Shown here piece after piece: positions 34,079 through 42,217 of a stretch of 42,217 nt of DNA (positions are counted from its first letter, which is position 1; every line of letters starts with the position of its first letter). The position numbers and the translations under genes were made by a program. The notes beneath the pieces are model-generated. The model did no database searches. It was not told the DNA's origin and saw only the letters and a program-made list of their open reading frames with translations. Source of the stretch: Porphyromonadaceae bacterium UBA4702 (GTDB lineage Bacteria > Bacteroidota > Bacteroidia > Bacteroidales > Muribaculaceae); contig DHKE01000016.1 in NCBI GenBank assembly GCA_002404675.1, positions 1-42,217 of the forward strand. Direction: 5' to 3'.

Positions 34079-35455
34079 TTACTTTTCATCCTCCTCCGTT
34101 TCGGGGCGCGGATGCACCGTCACTGCCACCTTGCGTATGCGGTGACGCTCAATGGCGAGCACCTGAAACGAGATGCGCCCCCATTCCATAGTTTCGCGCA
34201 CCGACGGGAAATCGCCTTTGATTTCCAGCAGCAGCCCGGCAAGCGTCTCCGCCTCCTCGCCGGGCTCGCCCAGTTCCTCCTCCTCGATGCCGGCGATGCG
34301 GCAGAAGTCAGCCACCGGTATTTTCGCGTCGAAATGGTATGTGTCGTCGCCCACTTTCTTGAACAGCGTCTCGTCCTCGTCATACTCGTCGTCGATTTCG
34401 CCGACTATCTCCTCGAGTATGTCTTCGAGGGTGACGATGCCCTGTGTGCAGCCGTACTCGTCTATGACAATGGCAATGTGTATCTTGCGCACGCGGAAGT
34501 CCTCGAGCAGGTCGTCTATCATGCGCGATTCGGGTACGAAATACGGCTCGCGCAGCAGCTTCTGCCATTCAAACGCGTCATCGGCATGGTCCAGATGCGG
34601 CAGCAAATCCTTGCTGTACAGTATGCCGCGTATGGTGTCCTGCGAGCGGTCATAAACCGGAATGCGCGAATAACCCGAATCGAGGATTACCCGCTTGGCG
34701 CGGCTCCACGAGTCATGGTACTCTATCGCCGTCACGTCCACACGCGAGGTCATGATGTCGCTCGCCTGCTTGTCGCCGAAAGAGAGGATGCCCTCAAGCA
34801 TCTCCTTGTCCTTCCCTTCTTTCACGTCCGAAATGCCGAGGGCGGCCTCAAGTTCGTCGGTCGATATGTTGGCGTGCTTCTTGGTGACGATGCGCCCGAT
34901 TATGGACGACGAGCGCACCATGAAGCGCGACAGCGGCCCGAAAAAGCGGAACACCGCATATAGCGCCGGCGCCGTGGCTTTCACCCATTTCAGACGGAAT
35001 GACTTGGCCGCCAGCTTCGGGAAAATCTCGCCGAAAAGCAACAGCAGCAACGTCAGCGCCACCGTCTGAAGCAAGAACGCGATGACGGTGTTGTTGAAAA
35101 TGACAGTCTGCGAAATGGCGAAAGTCAGCAGAATGACCATCGTTACATTGACCAGGTTGTTGCTTATGAGGATAGTGGCGAGAAGCCTCTCGCTGTTGGA
35201 AATCATGCCAAACGCCTTGCGGCAGCGGGCGTTGTCGCCGTTCTCGCGCAGGTCGTCGATGTCAGAGGCCGTCAGCCCGAAATACGCGATCTCGCTGCCC
35301 GAGACAAACGCCGAGCAGGCCAGGCACGCGAAAGCGATGATGACGGTAAACGACCAAGCGCCCCAGCCCATCTGAGGGGACATGAATTCAATGGCTTGAG
35401 CCGTCAGTGAGATTAAGCCCATCAAGGGCGATGCTGGTAAAGGATCTGTATCCAA
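34079..35455 (-). CDS. gldE: Gliding motility-associated protein GldE / CNNM-CBS (CorC-HlyC) family
   Basis: The frame is open to 35524, but the promoter lies at 35480-35511, so the start must be downstream. The TTG at 35455 gives LDTDPLPASPLMGLI, the usual GldE beginning, and 458 residues; ATG 35422 is the alternative. Order of parts: CNNM transmembrane domain (about 30-210, with SGSEIAYFGL and GEIFPKLAAKSFRL), two CBS domains (about 220-345), and a C-terminal CorC/HlyC transporter-associated domain. Homologues are inner-membrane proteins linked to divalent-cation efflux and, in Flavobacteria, gliding or type IX secretion. The same window encodes proteins with sorting domains, which fits, but gldE alone does not show gliding. 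Confidence 0.87.
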   Translation of the reverse strand: MDTDPLPASPLMGLISLTAQAIEFMSPQMGWGAWSFTVIIAFACLACSAFVSGSEIAYFGLTASDIDDLRENGDNARCRKAFGMISNSERLLATILISNNLVNVTMVILLTFAISQTVIFNNTVIAFLLQTVALTLLLLLFGEIFPKLAAKSFRLKWVKATAPALYAVFRFFGPLSRFMVRSSSIIGRIVTKKHANISTDELEAALGISDVKEGKDKEMLEGILSFGDKQASDIMTSRVDVTAIEYHDSWSRAKRVILDSGYSRIPVYDRSQDTIRGILYSKDLLPHLDHADDAFEWQKLLREPYFVPESRMIDDLLEDFRVRKIHIAIVIDEYGCTQGIVTLEDILEEIVGEIDDEYDEDETLFKKVGDDTYHFDAKIPVADFCRIAGIEEEELGEPGEEAETLAGLLLEIKGDFPSVRETMEWGRISFQVLAIERHRIRKVAVTVHPRPETEEDEK

Positions 35456-35479
35456 AATGCATGTGGTTGGTTTCAGATG

Positions 35480-35511
35480 CAAAGTTAAAGAATATCTCGC
35501 GGATACGCAAA
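35480..35511 (-). promoter_or_regulatory. gldE promoter, decides the start codon
   Basis: TTTG (35511-35508) and TAACTTTG (35487-35480) on the minus strand are 20 bp apart. The ORF's first ATG lies upstream of this site, so a start at TTG 35455 or ATG 35422 is required. Confidence 0.75.
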
Positions 35512-35549
35512 TGCCGCCCCGCAATTCCGCTCCCGTAGTGTCTGTACGG

Positions 35550-36494
35550 TCAGTGGAGGAGGAGGACGGTGCCGGGGCGGTCTTTGGCTTTCGGGTTGAG
35601 GCTGCGCAGTGTCGACAGCTGCATGCCGAACCGCTGGGCTATCGAATGCATCGATTCTCCCTCGCCTATCGTCACTTTCTTCTGCCCAGAGGGCGCGTCT
35701 TTGTGCTTCTCTTGCAGGTAGACCTCTTCCCAGGCCTTGATTTCGCCGTCGCGCTTTGCGTCGTTGTAGCGCAGCAGGTCTGTCACCTTCATGTTGAACT
35801 CGCGTGCGATGGCGAGGTATGTGTCGCCGGGAGCGGCTACCACATAGTGGAGGTTGCGGGAGCGGCGCACGGCGTGCGAGCTTTGCAACGCGCCGAATAT
35901 GAACTGCACCACGTCGTCGGCGTCCGCCGCGCCGCTGTCGTAGCGCGTCAGCCCGTACAGCTCGATTATCGTCACGAGGCGGTCGGCATAGTTCGGGTCG
36001 GTGGCGTATCCGCATTCGCTCAGTCCGCGCGCCCACCCGGCATAGTCGCTTGGGGCGAGGTCGAAGAGCCGCTTGTAGCGCTTTGCCTGGAGTATGCGCG
36101 AATGGTCGGCGTAGCTCTCTGCGGCAGATGAGTATACGCGGAAGCACTCGTCTGGTTCATCGTCGTCGCGCAGCATCGACGGCCCTGTCCAGTTGCCGCA
36201 TTTTATGCCGAAATGGTTGTTGCCCTCGCGAGCGAGCGTTGACATGCCGGCACTGCTCTCAAGCAGCCCTTGGGCGAGGGTAATGGAAGCCGGTATGCCC
36301 GCTTGCTTCATCTGTTCGACAGCGAGCGGCGCGAAGCGTTCTATGTAGTCGGTGTACTGGCTGTTCCCTTTATTCTTGCCGTTTTTCGGGGCGGCGGTGA
36401 CCGCAGCGGCAAGGCACGTGCAGAGGAGTATGGCTGTTATTGCCGCAAGGGGCGAGCGGCGCGACGAGCGGCGCGGTGCTGGCGGGGGTGTCAT
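35550..36494 (-). CDS. Secreted N-acetylglucosaminidase with two LysM domains
   Basis: The start at 36494 (MTPPPAPRRSSRRSPLAAITAILLCTCLAAAVTA) gives a basic region and a signal or anchor helix; its ATG overlaps the previous stop by four bases. The mannosyl-glycoprotein endo-beta-N-acetylglucosaminidase-like domain spans about 46-195, with the catalytic glutamate in ITLAQGLLESSAG and NNHFGIKCGNW. Two LysM peptidoglycan-binding domains follow at about 205-250 and 268-311. It probably cuts peptidoglycan glycan strands in the periplasm. It is the last gene of the operon and pairs with an M23 endopeptidase, the typical partner activity. Confidence 0.88.
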   Translation of the reverse strand: MTPPPAPRRSSRRSPLAAITAILLCTCLAAAVTAAPKNGKNKGNSQYTDYIERFAPLAVEQMKQAGIPASITLAQGLLESSAGMSTLAREGNNHFGIKCGNWTGPSMLRDDDEPDECFRVYSSAAESYADHSRILQAKRYKRLFDLAPSDYAGWARGLSECGYATDPNYADRLVTIIELYGLTRYDSGAADADDVVQFIFGALQSSHAVRRSRNLHYVVAAPGDTYLAIAREFNMKVTDLLRYNDAKRDGEIKAWEEVYLQEKHKDAPSGQKKVTIGEGESMHSIAQRFGMQLSTLRSLNPKAKDRPGTVLLLH

Positions 36495-37615
36495 TTCAGC
36501 CGGATTACCTTGCCGTTGTACATGGGGGTGTATTTCGACATCTTGTTGATGCGGCACAGCTCGCCGACGCTCATGCCGTGCTCGCGTGCTATCTTCTCGA
36601 TGGTGTCTCCCCGGCGGACGCGGTATGTGGCGGTGCGGGGCTTGGCGGTTGCCGATGCTGCCGATGCCACGGTCTCGGTCTTCAGCCCGGCGACACGCGG
36701 GGGGGACGGTTTCGTCTGTTTCTTATGCTGCGAGCTGCGCTCTTTCTTGCTGCCAGCCTTGCCGCCACTGCGCGGCTTGGCGTTGCCGTTGCTGTCGAAG
36801 TCGAAATAGTTTGCGGGGTCAACGGCTACGCCGGCAATGCGAGTCTCGAAATGCAGGTGCGGGCCGGTAGCGTTGCCAGTTGAGCCGCCGATGCCGAGGG
36901 GCTGCCCGGCACGCAGGTACTGTCCGTGGACTACGAGCGGGTAGGAGAGGTGTCCGTAGATGGTCTCCATGCCGCCAGCATGCTTCACCTTGACATACCG
37001 ACCGTAGCCGTCTGGGTCGTTGGAGACAAGGACGACTTTGCCCTCGAAGGCGGCACGCACCGTGTCGCCTGTGTTGAGTTGCAGGTCAACGCCGTAGTGC
37101 ATCCTGCCGAACGCAGGGCGGTATCCGAAGCCGCTGACGAGCGAGCCGCTGACGGGTGCGGCCTTGGACGTGCCGTAACCGGTGTTGATGTACCGGCTGC
37201 CGCCAGGGGCGGCGTATGTGGTCGCCGGCGAATATGTCCCCATGACAAAGGGGTTGACATGGCCTGAACCGGTTGCCGGCCGGGCGATGTCCTGGCGTGC
37301 GTCGATGCCGTAGGTGGAATAGGTTATGCCGGCAGAAGCGAAATCGCCAGTAGCGGAGGCGTTGTTGTCACTGCCTGATGAAGAGCCGGCGGCACGCATG
37401 GCTGCTGCGACACCGCCTATAGTCTGCGACATTGACGACTGCTGCTGCCGCATCGAGGCTGCCACGCCGTCGAGCACCTCCGCAGTGCCGGCATTTGCCT
37501 CGGCAGCGGCGCGTTCAGTGGCACGGAGTATCTCCCCCATGTCGGGGACACTCTGGGCCGATGCAACCGCTATGGCGGCAACGGCGGCGGCAAGCATGGT
37601 CAACAGACGGTTCAT
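36491..37615 (-). CDS. M23 family metallopeptidase with C-terminal LysM domain
   Basis: The 374-residue protein has a signal peptide (MNRLLTMLAAAVAAIAVASA), an Ala/Ser-rich spacer to about 150, the peptidase M23 (LytM) domain at about 155-265 with zinc ligands in GRMHYGVDLQ and GPHLHFE plus YGHLSYP, a basic linker (GSKKERSSQHKKQTKPSPP), and a LysM domain at about 325-372 (YRVRRGDTIEKIAREHG). The intact HxxxD and HxH motifs suggest an active endopeptidase that opens peptidoglycan crosslinks, unlike degenerate EnvC-type activators. It follows rfbB after 27 bp. Confidence 0.9.
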   Translation of the reverse strand: MNRLLTMLAAAVAAIAVASAQSVPDMGEILRATERAAAEANAGTAEVLDGVAASMRQQQSSMSQTIGGVAAAMRAAGSSSGSDNNASATGDFASAGITYSTYGIDARQDIARPATGSGHVNPFVMGTYSPATTYAAPGGSRYINTGYGTSKAAPVSGSLVSGFGYRPAFGRMHYGVDLQLNTGDTVRAAFEGKVVLVSNDPDGYGRYVKVKHAGGMETIYGHLSYPLVVHGQYLRAGQPLGIGGSTGNATGPHLHFETRIAGVAVDPANYFDFDSNGNAKPRSGGKAGSKKERSSQHKKQTKPSPPRVAGLKTETVASAASATAKPRTATYRVRRGDTIEKIAREHGMSVGELCRINKMSKYTPMYNGKVIRLK

Positions 37616-37642
37616 AACTGTATAACGAGCTGACAGCGTGGT

Positions 37643-38749
37643 TTATTTCATCTCCTCGCCGTACATGCGGCGGTAATAGTTGCGGTATTCGCCGGAGGTG
37701 ATATGGTCTGTCCATTCCTGGTGGTCGAGATACCAGCGCACGGTCTTCTCGAGACCCTCCTCAAACTGCAGCGACGGCTCCCAGCCGAGTTCCTCCTTCA
37801 GCCGCGCCGAGTCGATGGCATAGCGCAGGTCGTGTCCCTTGCGGTCCTCGATGTATGTTATCAGCCCCAGCGAGTCTCCCTCCGGGCGGCCGAGCAAACG
37901 GTCGGTGACGGCGATGAGCGCGTGGACGATGTCGATGTTTTTCCACTCGTTGAAGCCGCCGATGTTGTATGTGCGGCCGGGCTTGCCACGGTGGAAGATG
38001 AGGTCAATGGCGCGTGCGTGGTCCTCTACATACAGCCAGTCGCGCACGTTCTGCCCCTTGCCGTATACGGGAAGGGGGCGGCGGTGGACGATGTTGTTGA
38101 TGAAGAGAGGCAGCAGCTTCTCCGGGAACTGGTACGGGCCATAGTTGTTGGAGCAGTTGGTCACGATGACCGGCATGCCGTATGTGTCGTGAAACGCCCG
38201 CACGAAATGGTCGGACGAGGCCTTGGATGCCGAATATGGGGAGTGGGGGGAGTAGCGCGTCTCTTCGGTGAAAAAGTCGTCGCCATACGGAGCCTCGCCG
38301 TCGGGGCGTGTCATCTCCAGGGCGCCGTACACCTCGTCGGTCGAGATGTGGTAGAACAGCTTGCCGTCATATCCCCCGGGCGATGCCTCCCACAGTTCGC
38401 GGGCTGCTTGAAGCAGCGAGAGCGTGCCCATGACGTTGGTGCGGGCAAAAGCGAAGGGATCGCGTATGGAGCGGTCTACATGGCTCTCGGCGGCGAGGTG
38501 TATCACGCCGTCAACGCCGTAGCGGTTCATCACGGCACGCATGGTGTCGGTGTCGCAGATGTCGGCGTGTTCAAAAACGTAGTTGGGGGCAGCCTCCACA
38601 TCTCGCAGGTTTTCAGGATTGCCGGCGTATGTGAGTTTGTCAACGTTGATGATGCGGTATTCCGGGTATTTGTTGACCAGCAGCCTCACGACATGCGAGC
38701 CGATGAAACCGGCGCCGCCAGTGACGATTATGTTTCGTTTGAAGTTCAT
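37643..38749 (-). CDS. rfbB: dTDP-glucose 4,6-dehydratase
   Basis: This 368-residue short-chain dehydrogenase has the NAD-binding TGGAGFIGSH at 10-19, the family TDEVYG at 137-142 and the catalytic YSASK at 172-176. It converts dTDP-glucose to dTDP-4-keto-6-deoxyglucose, step two of dTDP-L-rhamnose synthesis. The four rfb genes are in the order A-C-D-B with small gaps, and this one is 38 bp after rfbD. Confidence 0.95.
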   Translation of the reverse strand: MNFKRNIIVTGGAGFIGSHVVRLLVNKYPEYRIINVDKLTYAGNPENLRDVEAAPNYVFEHADICDTDTMRAVMNRYGVDGVIHLAAESHVDRSIRDPFAFARTNVMGTLSLLQAARELWEASPGGYDGKLFYHISTDEVYGALEMTRPDGEAPYGDDFFTEETRYSPHSPYSASKASSDHFVRAFHDTYGMPVIVTNCSNNYGPYQFPEKLLPLFINNIVHRRPLPVYGKGQNVRDWLYVEDHARAIDLIFHRGKPGRTYNIGGFNEWKNIDIVHALIAVTDRLLGRPEGDSLGLITYIEDRKGHDLRYAIDSARLKEELGWEPSLQFEEGLEKTVRWYLDHQEWTDHITSGEYRNYYRRMYGEEMK

Positions 38750-38787
38750 GTTCGTTGGGTGGGTATTGTCGTTTCAGGTGTCAACGC

Positions 38788-39663
38788 TCAGCCATTCAGC
38801 AGATTGCCGATACAAGTGTCTATCGAGTCTGTCCAGTACGGCACTTCGACCCCGAAGCGTTCCTTTATTTTTGTCTTGTCTAGCACGGAGTATGCCGGGC
38901 GTTCAACAGGCGAGGGGAACTCGCTGCTGTGGCATGGTGTCACCACGCTTCCGCCGCGCCCTGCGCGTACAGCCACGCGGCGAGCCACGTCATACCATGA
39001 ACACACCCCCTCGCCAGAGTAATGGTATGTGCCGTGGCAGCTGTCAGCCTCGGGCGTTTTCAACGCCTCGACGATGCGTGCTATTGCGCGTGCCAAGTCT
39101 GGCGCGTAGGTAGGTGTCCCCACTTGGTCGAACACCACCTTCACCTTCGGCATACGCGCTGTCAGGTCGAGCATCGTCTTGACGAAGTTGCGGCCGAACT
39201 CGCTGTACAGCCATGCCGTGCGTATGATGACGTGGCGCGGGTTGGCGCTGCGCACCAGCTGCTCGCCCTCGAGCTTTGTCCTGCCGTATACGCCGAGCGG
39301 CGAGGTGGGCAGGTCTTCGGTCAGCGGGGTGTTATATGGCAGTCCGCCGAACACATAATCAGTTGATATATGTATGATTGAGCCGCCGTGCCGCTGCATG
39401 GCAGCAGCGAGTATGCCCGGTGCTTCAGCGTTCAGTTTGCGGGCGAGAGCCTCATTGCTTTCAGCGCGGTTCACGTCGGTATATGCCGCACAGTTCACCA
39501 GCAGTTCCGCGCCGGTGCCGGCGACAGCCATCTCAACGGCAGCAGCGTCCGTTATGTCAAGTTCGCCGATGTCGGTAAACGTGTATATGTCGTTGCTTTC
39601 AGCGGCTGCGAGGCGCAATGACCGCCCCAGCTGCCCGTTTGCTCCTGTGACAAGAATGTTCAT
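38788..39663 (-). CDS. rfbD: dTDP-4-dehydrorhamnose reductase
   Basis: The 291-residue protein has GANGQLG at 7-13 for NADPH binding and the catalytic YGRTK at 126-130 (Y126, K130), with STDYVFGG before it. It makes dTDP-L-rhamnose, the last step of the pathway. It starts 9 bp after rfbC. Confidence 0.95.
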   Translation of the reverse strand: MNILVTGANGQLGRSLRLAAAESNDIYTFTDIGELDITDAAAVEMAVAGTGAELLVNCAAYTDVNRAESNEALARKLNAEAPGILAAAMQRHGGSIIHISTDYVFGGLPYNTPLTEDLPTSPLGVYGRTKLEGEQLVRSANPRHVIIRTAWLYSEFGRNFVKTMLDLTARMPKVKVVFDQVGTPTYAPDLARAIARIVEALKTPEADSCHGTYHYSGEGVCSWYDVARRVAVRAGRGGSVVTPCHSSEFPSPVERPAYSVLDKTKIKERFGVEVPYWTDSIDTCIGNLLNG

Positions 39664-39672
39664 GGCCGTGTG

Positions 39673-40245
39673 TCAGAGATAATAGTCGGTGTTGTAGTCG
39701 AAATCAGCGGTGTCCTCCGTCAGCGGCAGCCGCACCAGGTCTTTGTCTGATACGATGGCCTCGCCGGCTGTGAACCGCCAGTCGATGCCAAGCTGCGGGT
39801 CGAAGGCCTGGATGCCCCCCTCGCTCTGCGGCGCGTAGTAGTTGTCGCACTTGTACTGGAAGACGGCGATGTCGGTCAGCACGGAGAATCCATGGGCGAA
39901 GCCGCGCGGTATGAAGAGCATGTTGTGGTCCTCCTCCGTCAGCTCCACCGCCACGTGCTGTCCGAAAGTGGGCGAACCACGGCGTATGTCAACAGCCACG
40001 TCAAGCACACGCCCGCGCACACAGCGCACCAGCTTGCTCTGCGCGTCCGCGCCCTTCTGGTAGTGCAGCCCGCGCACCACGCCGCGCTGCGACATGCTCT
40101 CGTTGTCCTGCACGAAACGCACCGGACGCACCAGCGCGTCAAACTCGCGCTGCGAGAACGACTCGAAGAAATACCCTCGGCGGTCGGCGAACACACGCGG
40201 TCTCACCTCCACAACGCCCTCTATATTGGTCTTGATTATTTCCAC
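39673..40245 (-). CDS. rfbC: dTDP-4-dehydrorhamnose 3,5-epimerase
   Basis: The 190-residue cupin has RGLHYQ at 58-63, whose H61 is the catalytic base, IPRGFAHGF at 112-120 and the conserved tyrosine Y131 (QYKCDNYY). It epimerises C3 and C5 of dTDP-4-keto-6-deoxyglucose. Length and motifs are standard. It lies 32 bp after rfbA. Confidence 0.95.
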   Translation of the reverse strand: MEIIKTNIEGVVEVRPRVFADRRGYFFESFSQREFDALVRPVRFVQDNESMSQRGVVRGLHYQKGADAQSKLVRCVRGRVLDVAVDIRRGSPTFGQHVAVELTEEDHNMLFIPRGFAHGFSVLTDIAVFQYKCDNYYAPQSEGGIQAFDPQLGIDWRFTAGEAIVSDKDLVRLPLTEDTADFDYNTDYYL

Positions 40246-40277
40246 TGTTTCAGATGTCTATGCACGTGCATGCGTTT

Positions 40278-41156
40278 TTACTCGCTGTCAGCCAATTTGA
40301 GCAGATACTGCCCGTAGCCGTTTTTCGCCATCGGTGTCGCCACCTGCCGCAGCTTGCAGCTGTCTATCCAGCCGTTGCGGAACGCTATCCCTTCGAGGCA
40401 GCCGATCTTCAGTCCCTGACGCTTCTCGAGCACCTCCACATATATGGAAGCCTCGGCGAGGGAATCATGCGTGCCAGTGTCGAGCCACGCAAACCCGCGC
40501 CCGAGTGTCTGCACCATCAGCCGCTCCTGCTGCAGGTAACAGCTGTTGACCGACGTTATCTCCAGCTCGCCGCGAGCCGACGGCTTGATTTGCGCTGCAA
40601 TGTCAACCACGCTGTTTGGGTAGAAGTACAGGCCGGTGACGGCATAGTTCGATTTAGGCTGCGCCGGCTTCTCCTCTATGGAAATGCACTTGCCGTCAGC
40701 GTCAAACTCCGCCACGCCGTACCGCTCCGGGTCGTTGACCCAATAGCCGAACACCGTCGCCATGCCCTTCTGCTCGGCATCCTCGACAGCCCGTGTGAGC
40801 ATCGGCTGGAAGCCCGAGCCGTGGAATATGTTGTCGCCCAGCACGAGGCATACGGCATCATCGCCTATGAACTCGCGCCCGATGATGAACGCCTGCGCCA
40901 ATCCGTCAGGCGAAGGCTGCTCCGCATATTCGAGGCGGCAGCCGAAGTCGCTGCCGTCGCCCAGCAGCCGCCGGAACATCGGCAGGTCATCAGGGGTGGA
41001 AATGACGAGAATGTCACGTATCCCCGCCAGCATCAGCACCGACAGGGGATAATATACCATAGGCTTGTCATAGATGGGCAGCAACTGCTTGCTGACACCC
41101 TTCGTTATAGGATAAAGGCGTGTGCCGCTGCCACCCGCCAATACTATTCCCTTCAT
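40278..41156 (-). CDS. rfbA: Glucose-1-phosphate thymidylyltransferase
   Basis: The 292-residue nucleotidyltransferase has [20 protein letters not shown] at 8-27, the dTTP-binding loop, and [15 protein letters not shown] with the metal-binding aspartate. It couples dTTP to glucose-1-phosphate, the first step of dTDP-rhamnose synthesis. It is the first gene of a six-gene leftward operon ending with two peptidoglycan hydrolases, and follows a consensus promoter at 41232-41262. Confidence 0.96.
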   Translation of the reverse strand: MKGIVLAGGSGTRLYPITKGVSKQLLPIYDKPMVYYPLSVLMLAGIRDILVISTPDDLPMFRRLLGDGSDFGCRLEYAEQPSPDGLAQAFIIGREFIGDDAVCLVLGDNIFHGSGFQPMLTRAVEDAEQKGMATVFGYWVNDPERYGVAEFDADGKCISIEEKPAQPKSNYAVTGLYFYPNSVVDIAAQIKPSARGELEITSVNSCYLQQERLMVQTLGRGFAWLDTGTHDSLAEASIYVEVLEKRQGLKIGCLEGIAFRNGWIDSCKLRQVATPMAKNGYGQYLLKLADSE

Positions 41157-41231
41157 ATTGATTTCGAGCGATTAGTGTATCGGTATGCCGCACAGGCGCG
41201 ACGCGCACGCATCCGCACAGCATTTAATGTG

Positions 41232-41262
41232 CAAAAATAGTCAATTCCCCCGAAATCGCAAA
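41232..41262 (-). promoter_or_regulatory. rfbA operon promoter
   Basis: TTTG (41262-41259) and TATTTTTG (41239-41232) on the minus strand are 19 bp apart, with a leader of about 70 nt. Confidence 0.75.
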
Positions 41263-41280
41263 ATCCCCCCCCGATGACGT

Positions 41281-41312
41281 TTGGAAATGCAGGCATAAAG
41301 TGCTAACTTTGC
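41281..41312 (+). promoter_or_regulatory. Promoter of the HNH endonuclease gene
   Basis: TTTG (41281-41284) and TAACTTTG (41305-41312) are 20 bp apart; only 18 bp separate this promoter from the divergent rfbA promoter. The ATG of the unshifted gene at 41416 is about 100 bp downstream. Confidence 0.65.
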
Positions 41313-41415
41313 GTTTGATACGGTGGAAACCAAGGCTAAACGAGGTTTTTGTCTTGGTCTGCCTTACGCAAAAACAATCATCAGAACCACCCTTTACCGC
41401 AATAAGCCCCATATT

Positions 41416-41557
41416 ATGAGGAATAATTGGACAATCGAACAAGACACAATAGCGTTGTACTTATATTGCATAATTCCATTCAGCAAAGTAACAAACAGCA
41501 AATCCTCTTATCGCCAAATATGCCCCAATTATCGGACGCTCGATCACTGCACTCAAA
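41416..41557 (+). pseudogene. N-terminal fragment of a frameshifted HNH endonuclease gene
   Basis: ATG 41416 opens MRNNWTIEQDTIALYLYCI..FSKVTNS, the usual N-terminus of a family of HNH endonucleases. The frame then goes wrong at the A run 41500-41502. In the +1 frame the expected continuation, NPLIAKYAPIIGRSITALK, runs straight into the downstream open frame. Removing one A would restore a single protein of about 250 residues. No slippery heptamer is visible, so this is a mutation or a sequence error more likely than programmed frameshifting. Confidence 0.7.
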
Positions 41558-42166
41558 ATGAAAATAGGGAATTTCGGGTCTCTTGATTCAAATCTTGCTT
41601 CCAAAGGCATTGTCGGACTTGGAAACATTTCTCGGACAGATTCTGAAGTTTGGAACAATTACTATGGCCACTGGGATATGTTGCTGGATGATGTCAAAAA
41701 AATAACAGGCTCAGCCGAGGAAACAGAATTCTCATCTGAAGGATTGCCTGCAGGGGAAGAAACGATGGTTATGACAAAAAGGCGGGTCAATCAATCTTTC
41801 TTTCGCCAAATGGTCATTTCTTCTTACGAGCAAAAATGCTGCATCTCCGGCGTTCAACATCCATGCTTATTACACGCATGCCATATAGTCCCATGGTCTG
41901 AAGATTGTTCGTTGAGAACAAATCCGACCAATGGCTTGTGCCTTAACCCATTCTTCCATTCTGCATACGACAATTTCCTAATGTCAATAACCCAGGATTA
42001 TGAAATCTCCATTTCAGACACTTTGATCCGTTCAATAGCGAGTGAACAATTCGCTAATTACGTGCAAGGCTTAAAGCGCCATAAGGTTTTGCTGCCGAGC
42101 AAGTTCATGCCTTCACGTCAACTGCTGGACATTCATCATCAAACGTATTTGTCCAAGGCTCTGTAA
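41558..42166 (+). CDS. HNH endonuclease, downstream open frame of a frameshifted gene
   Basis: The frame from ATG 41558 gives 202 residues (MKIGNFGSLDSNLASKGIVGLGN...). The HNH_2-type nuclease domain is at about 90-145: KCCISGVQHPCLLHACHIVPW, TNGLCLNPFFHSAYDNFL, with the catalytic His in CHIVPW and the NGL..H metal-binding part present. In relatives the first usual residue of the pair before HI is Ser or Thr; here it is Cys. The 5' part of the gene, out of frame by one base, lies at 41416-41557. Such solitary HNH proteins are often associated with restriction or phage defence, but no partner gene is visible up to the window end. If translated from 41558 the product would lack its N-terminal helical domain. 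Confidence 0.75.
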   Translation: MKIGNFGSLDSNLASKGIVGLGNISRTDSEVWNNYYGHWDMLLDDVKKITGSAEETEFSSEGLPAGEETMVMTKRRVNQSFFRQMVISSYEQKCCISGVQHPCLLHACHIVPWSEDCSLRTNPTNGLCLNPFFHSAYDNFLMSITQDYEISISDTLIRSIASEQFANYVQGLKRHKVLLPSKFMPSRQLLDIHHQTYLSKAL

Positions 42167-42217
42167 TCCCCCTCGCAATCACAGAAATATGACAAACTCG
42201 TTGGATGAATTAAATTA

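Noticed and set aside
37703..39022. 439-codon open frame opposite rfbB and rfbD
   Set aside because: Antisense to two certain genes; long open antisense frames are expected in this GC-rich codon usage.
41500..41502. Programmed ribosomal frameshift in the HNH gene
   Set aside because: An AAA run is not a slippery heptamer and no downstream stimulatory hairpin is evident; a simple insertion is more likely.

Overview
The window looks like a chromosomal segment of a Bacteroidales bacterium, probably a Muribaculaceae-like gut species. The reasons are promoters of the Bacteroidetes type (TTTG or TTG, 19-21 bp, TAnnTTTG) in front of many genes, a gldE homologue, secreted proteins with T9SS-like C-terminal sorting domains, a four-gene branched-chain 2-oxoacid:ferredoxin oxidoreductase operon, and GC-rich codon use. 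The family-level placement is inference. No rRNA, tRNA, CRISPR array or transposase was recognised.

Layout. 1-711: 3' part of a PDDEXK (DUF1016/YhcG) nuclease gene. 927-2558: a secreted choice-of-anchor J protein that looks N-terminally truncated. 2717-3091: a MazG-like pyrophosphohydrolase. 3252-13006: an eight-gene rightward Wzx/Wzy-type polysaccharide operon (SLBB export protein, Wzz-like chain-length protein, EpsG-like polymerase, three GT2 and one GT92 glycosyltransferases, flippase). It contains no initiating sugar-phosphate transferase. 13019-13731 (minus): rnpA-yidD. 13969-16708 (minus): the 2-oxoacid:ferredoxin oxidoreductase operon. 16823-17512 (minus): a class III sirtuin without zinc cysteines. 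17656-19095 (minus): aspartate ammonia-lyase. 19235-20769 (minus): nadA followed by an overlapping SpoU-family RNA methyltransferase.

A 544-bp gene-free region (20770-21313) separates this minus-strand block from a rightward PiT phosphate transporter fused to a PhoU-like domain (21314-23575). Then come a U32 peptidase-family gene (minus), a DUF805 membrane protein, an orphan ABC-3 metal permease, and two tandem secreted choice-of-anchor J paralogues (26817-32704) that share nearly identical ends. A 657-bp stretch (32705-33361) holds a terminator, palindromic repeats and two overlapping antisense micro-ORFs. Leftward from there run gldE and a 4'-phosphopantetheinyl transferase (33362-35455), then a six-gene leftward operon rfbA-rfbC-rfbD-rfbB-M23 peptidase-glucosaminidase (35550-41156). 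The right edge holds an HNH endonuclease gene broken by a single-base frameshift.

How they fit together: the polysaccharide operon would build and export a surface glycan, and the rfb genes make dTDP-L-rhamnose, a plausible donor for its GT2 enzymes (inference). AspA and NadA both act around aspartate. The ferredoxin-linked oxidoreductase fits an anaerobe fermenting amino acids. Several intergenic inverted repeats, notably beside the oxidoreductase and phosphate-transporter promoters, look like unassigned operators.
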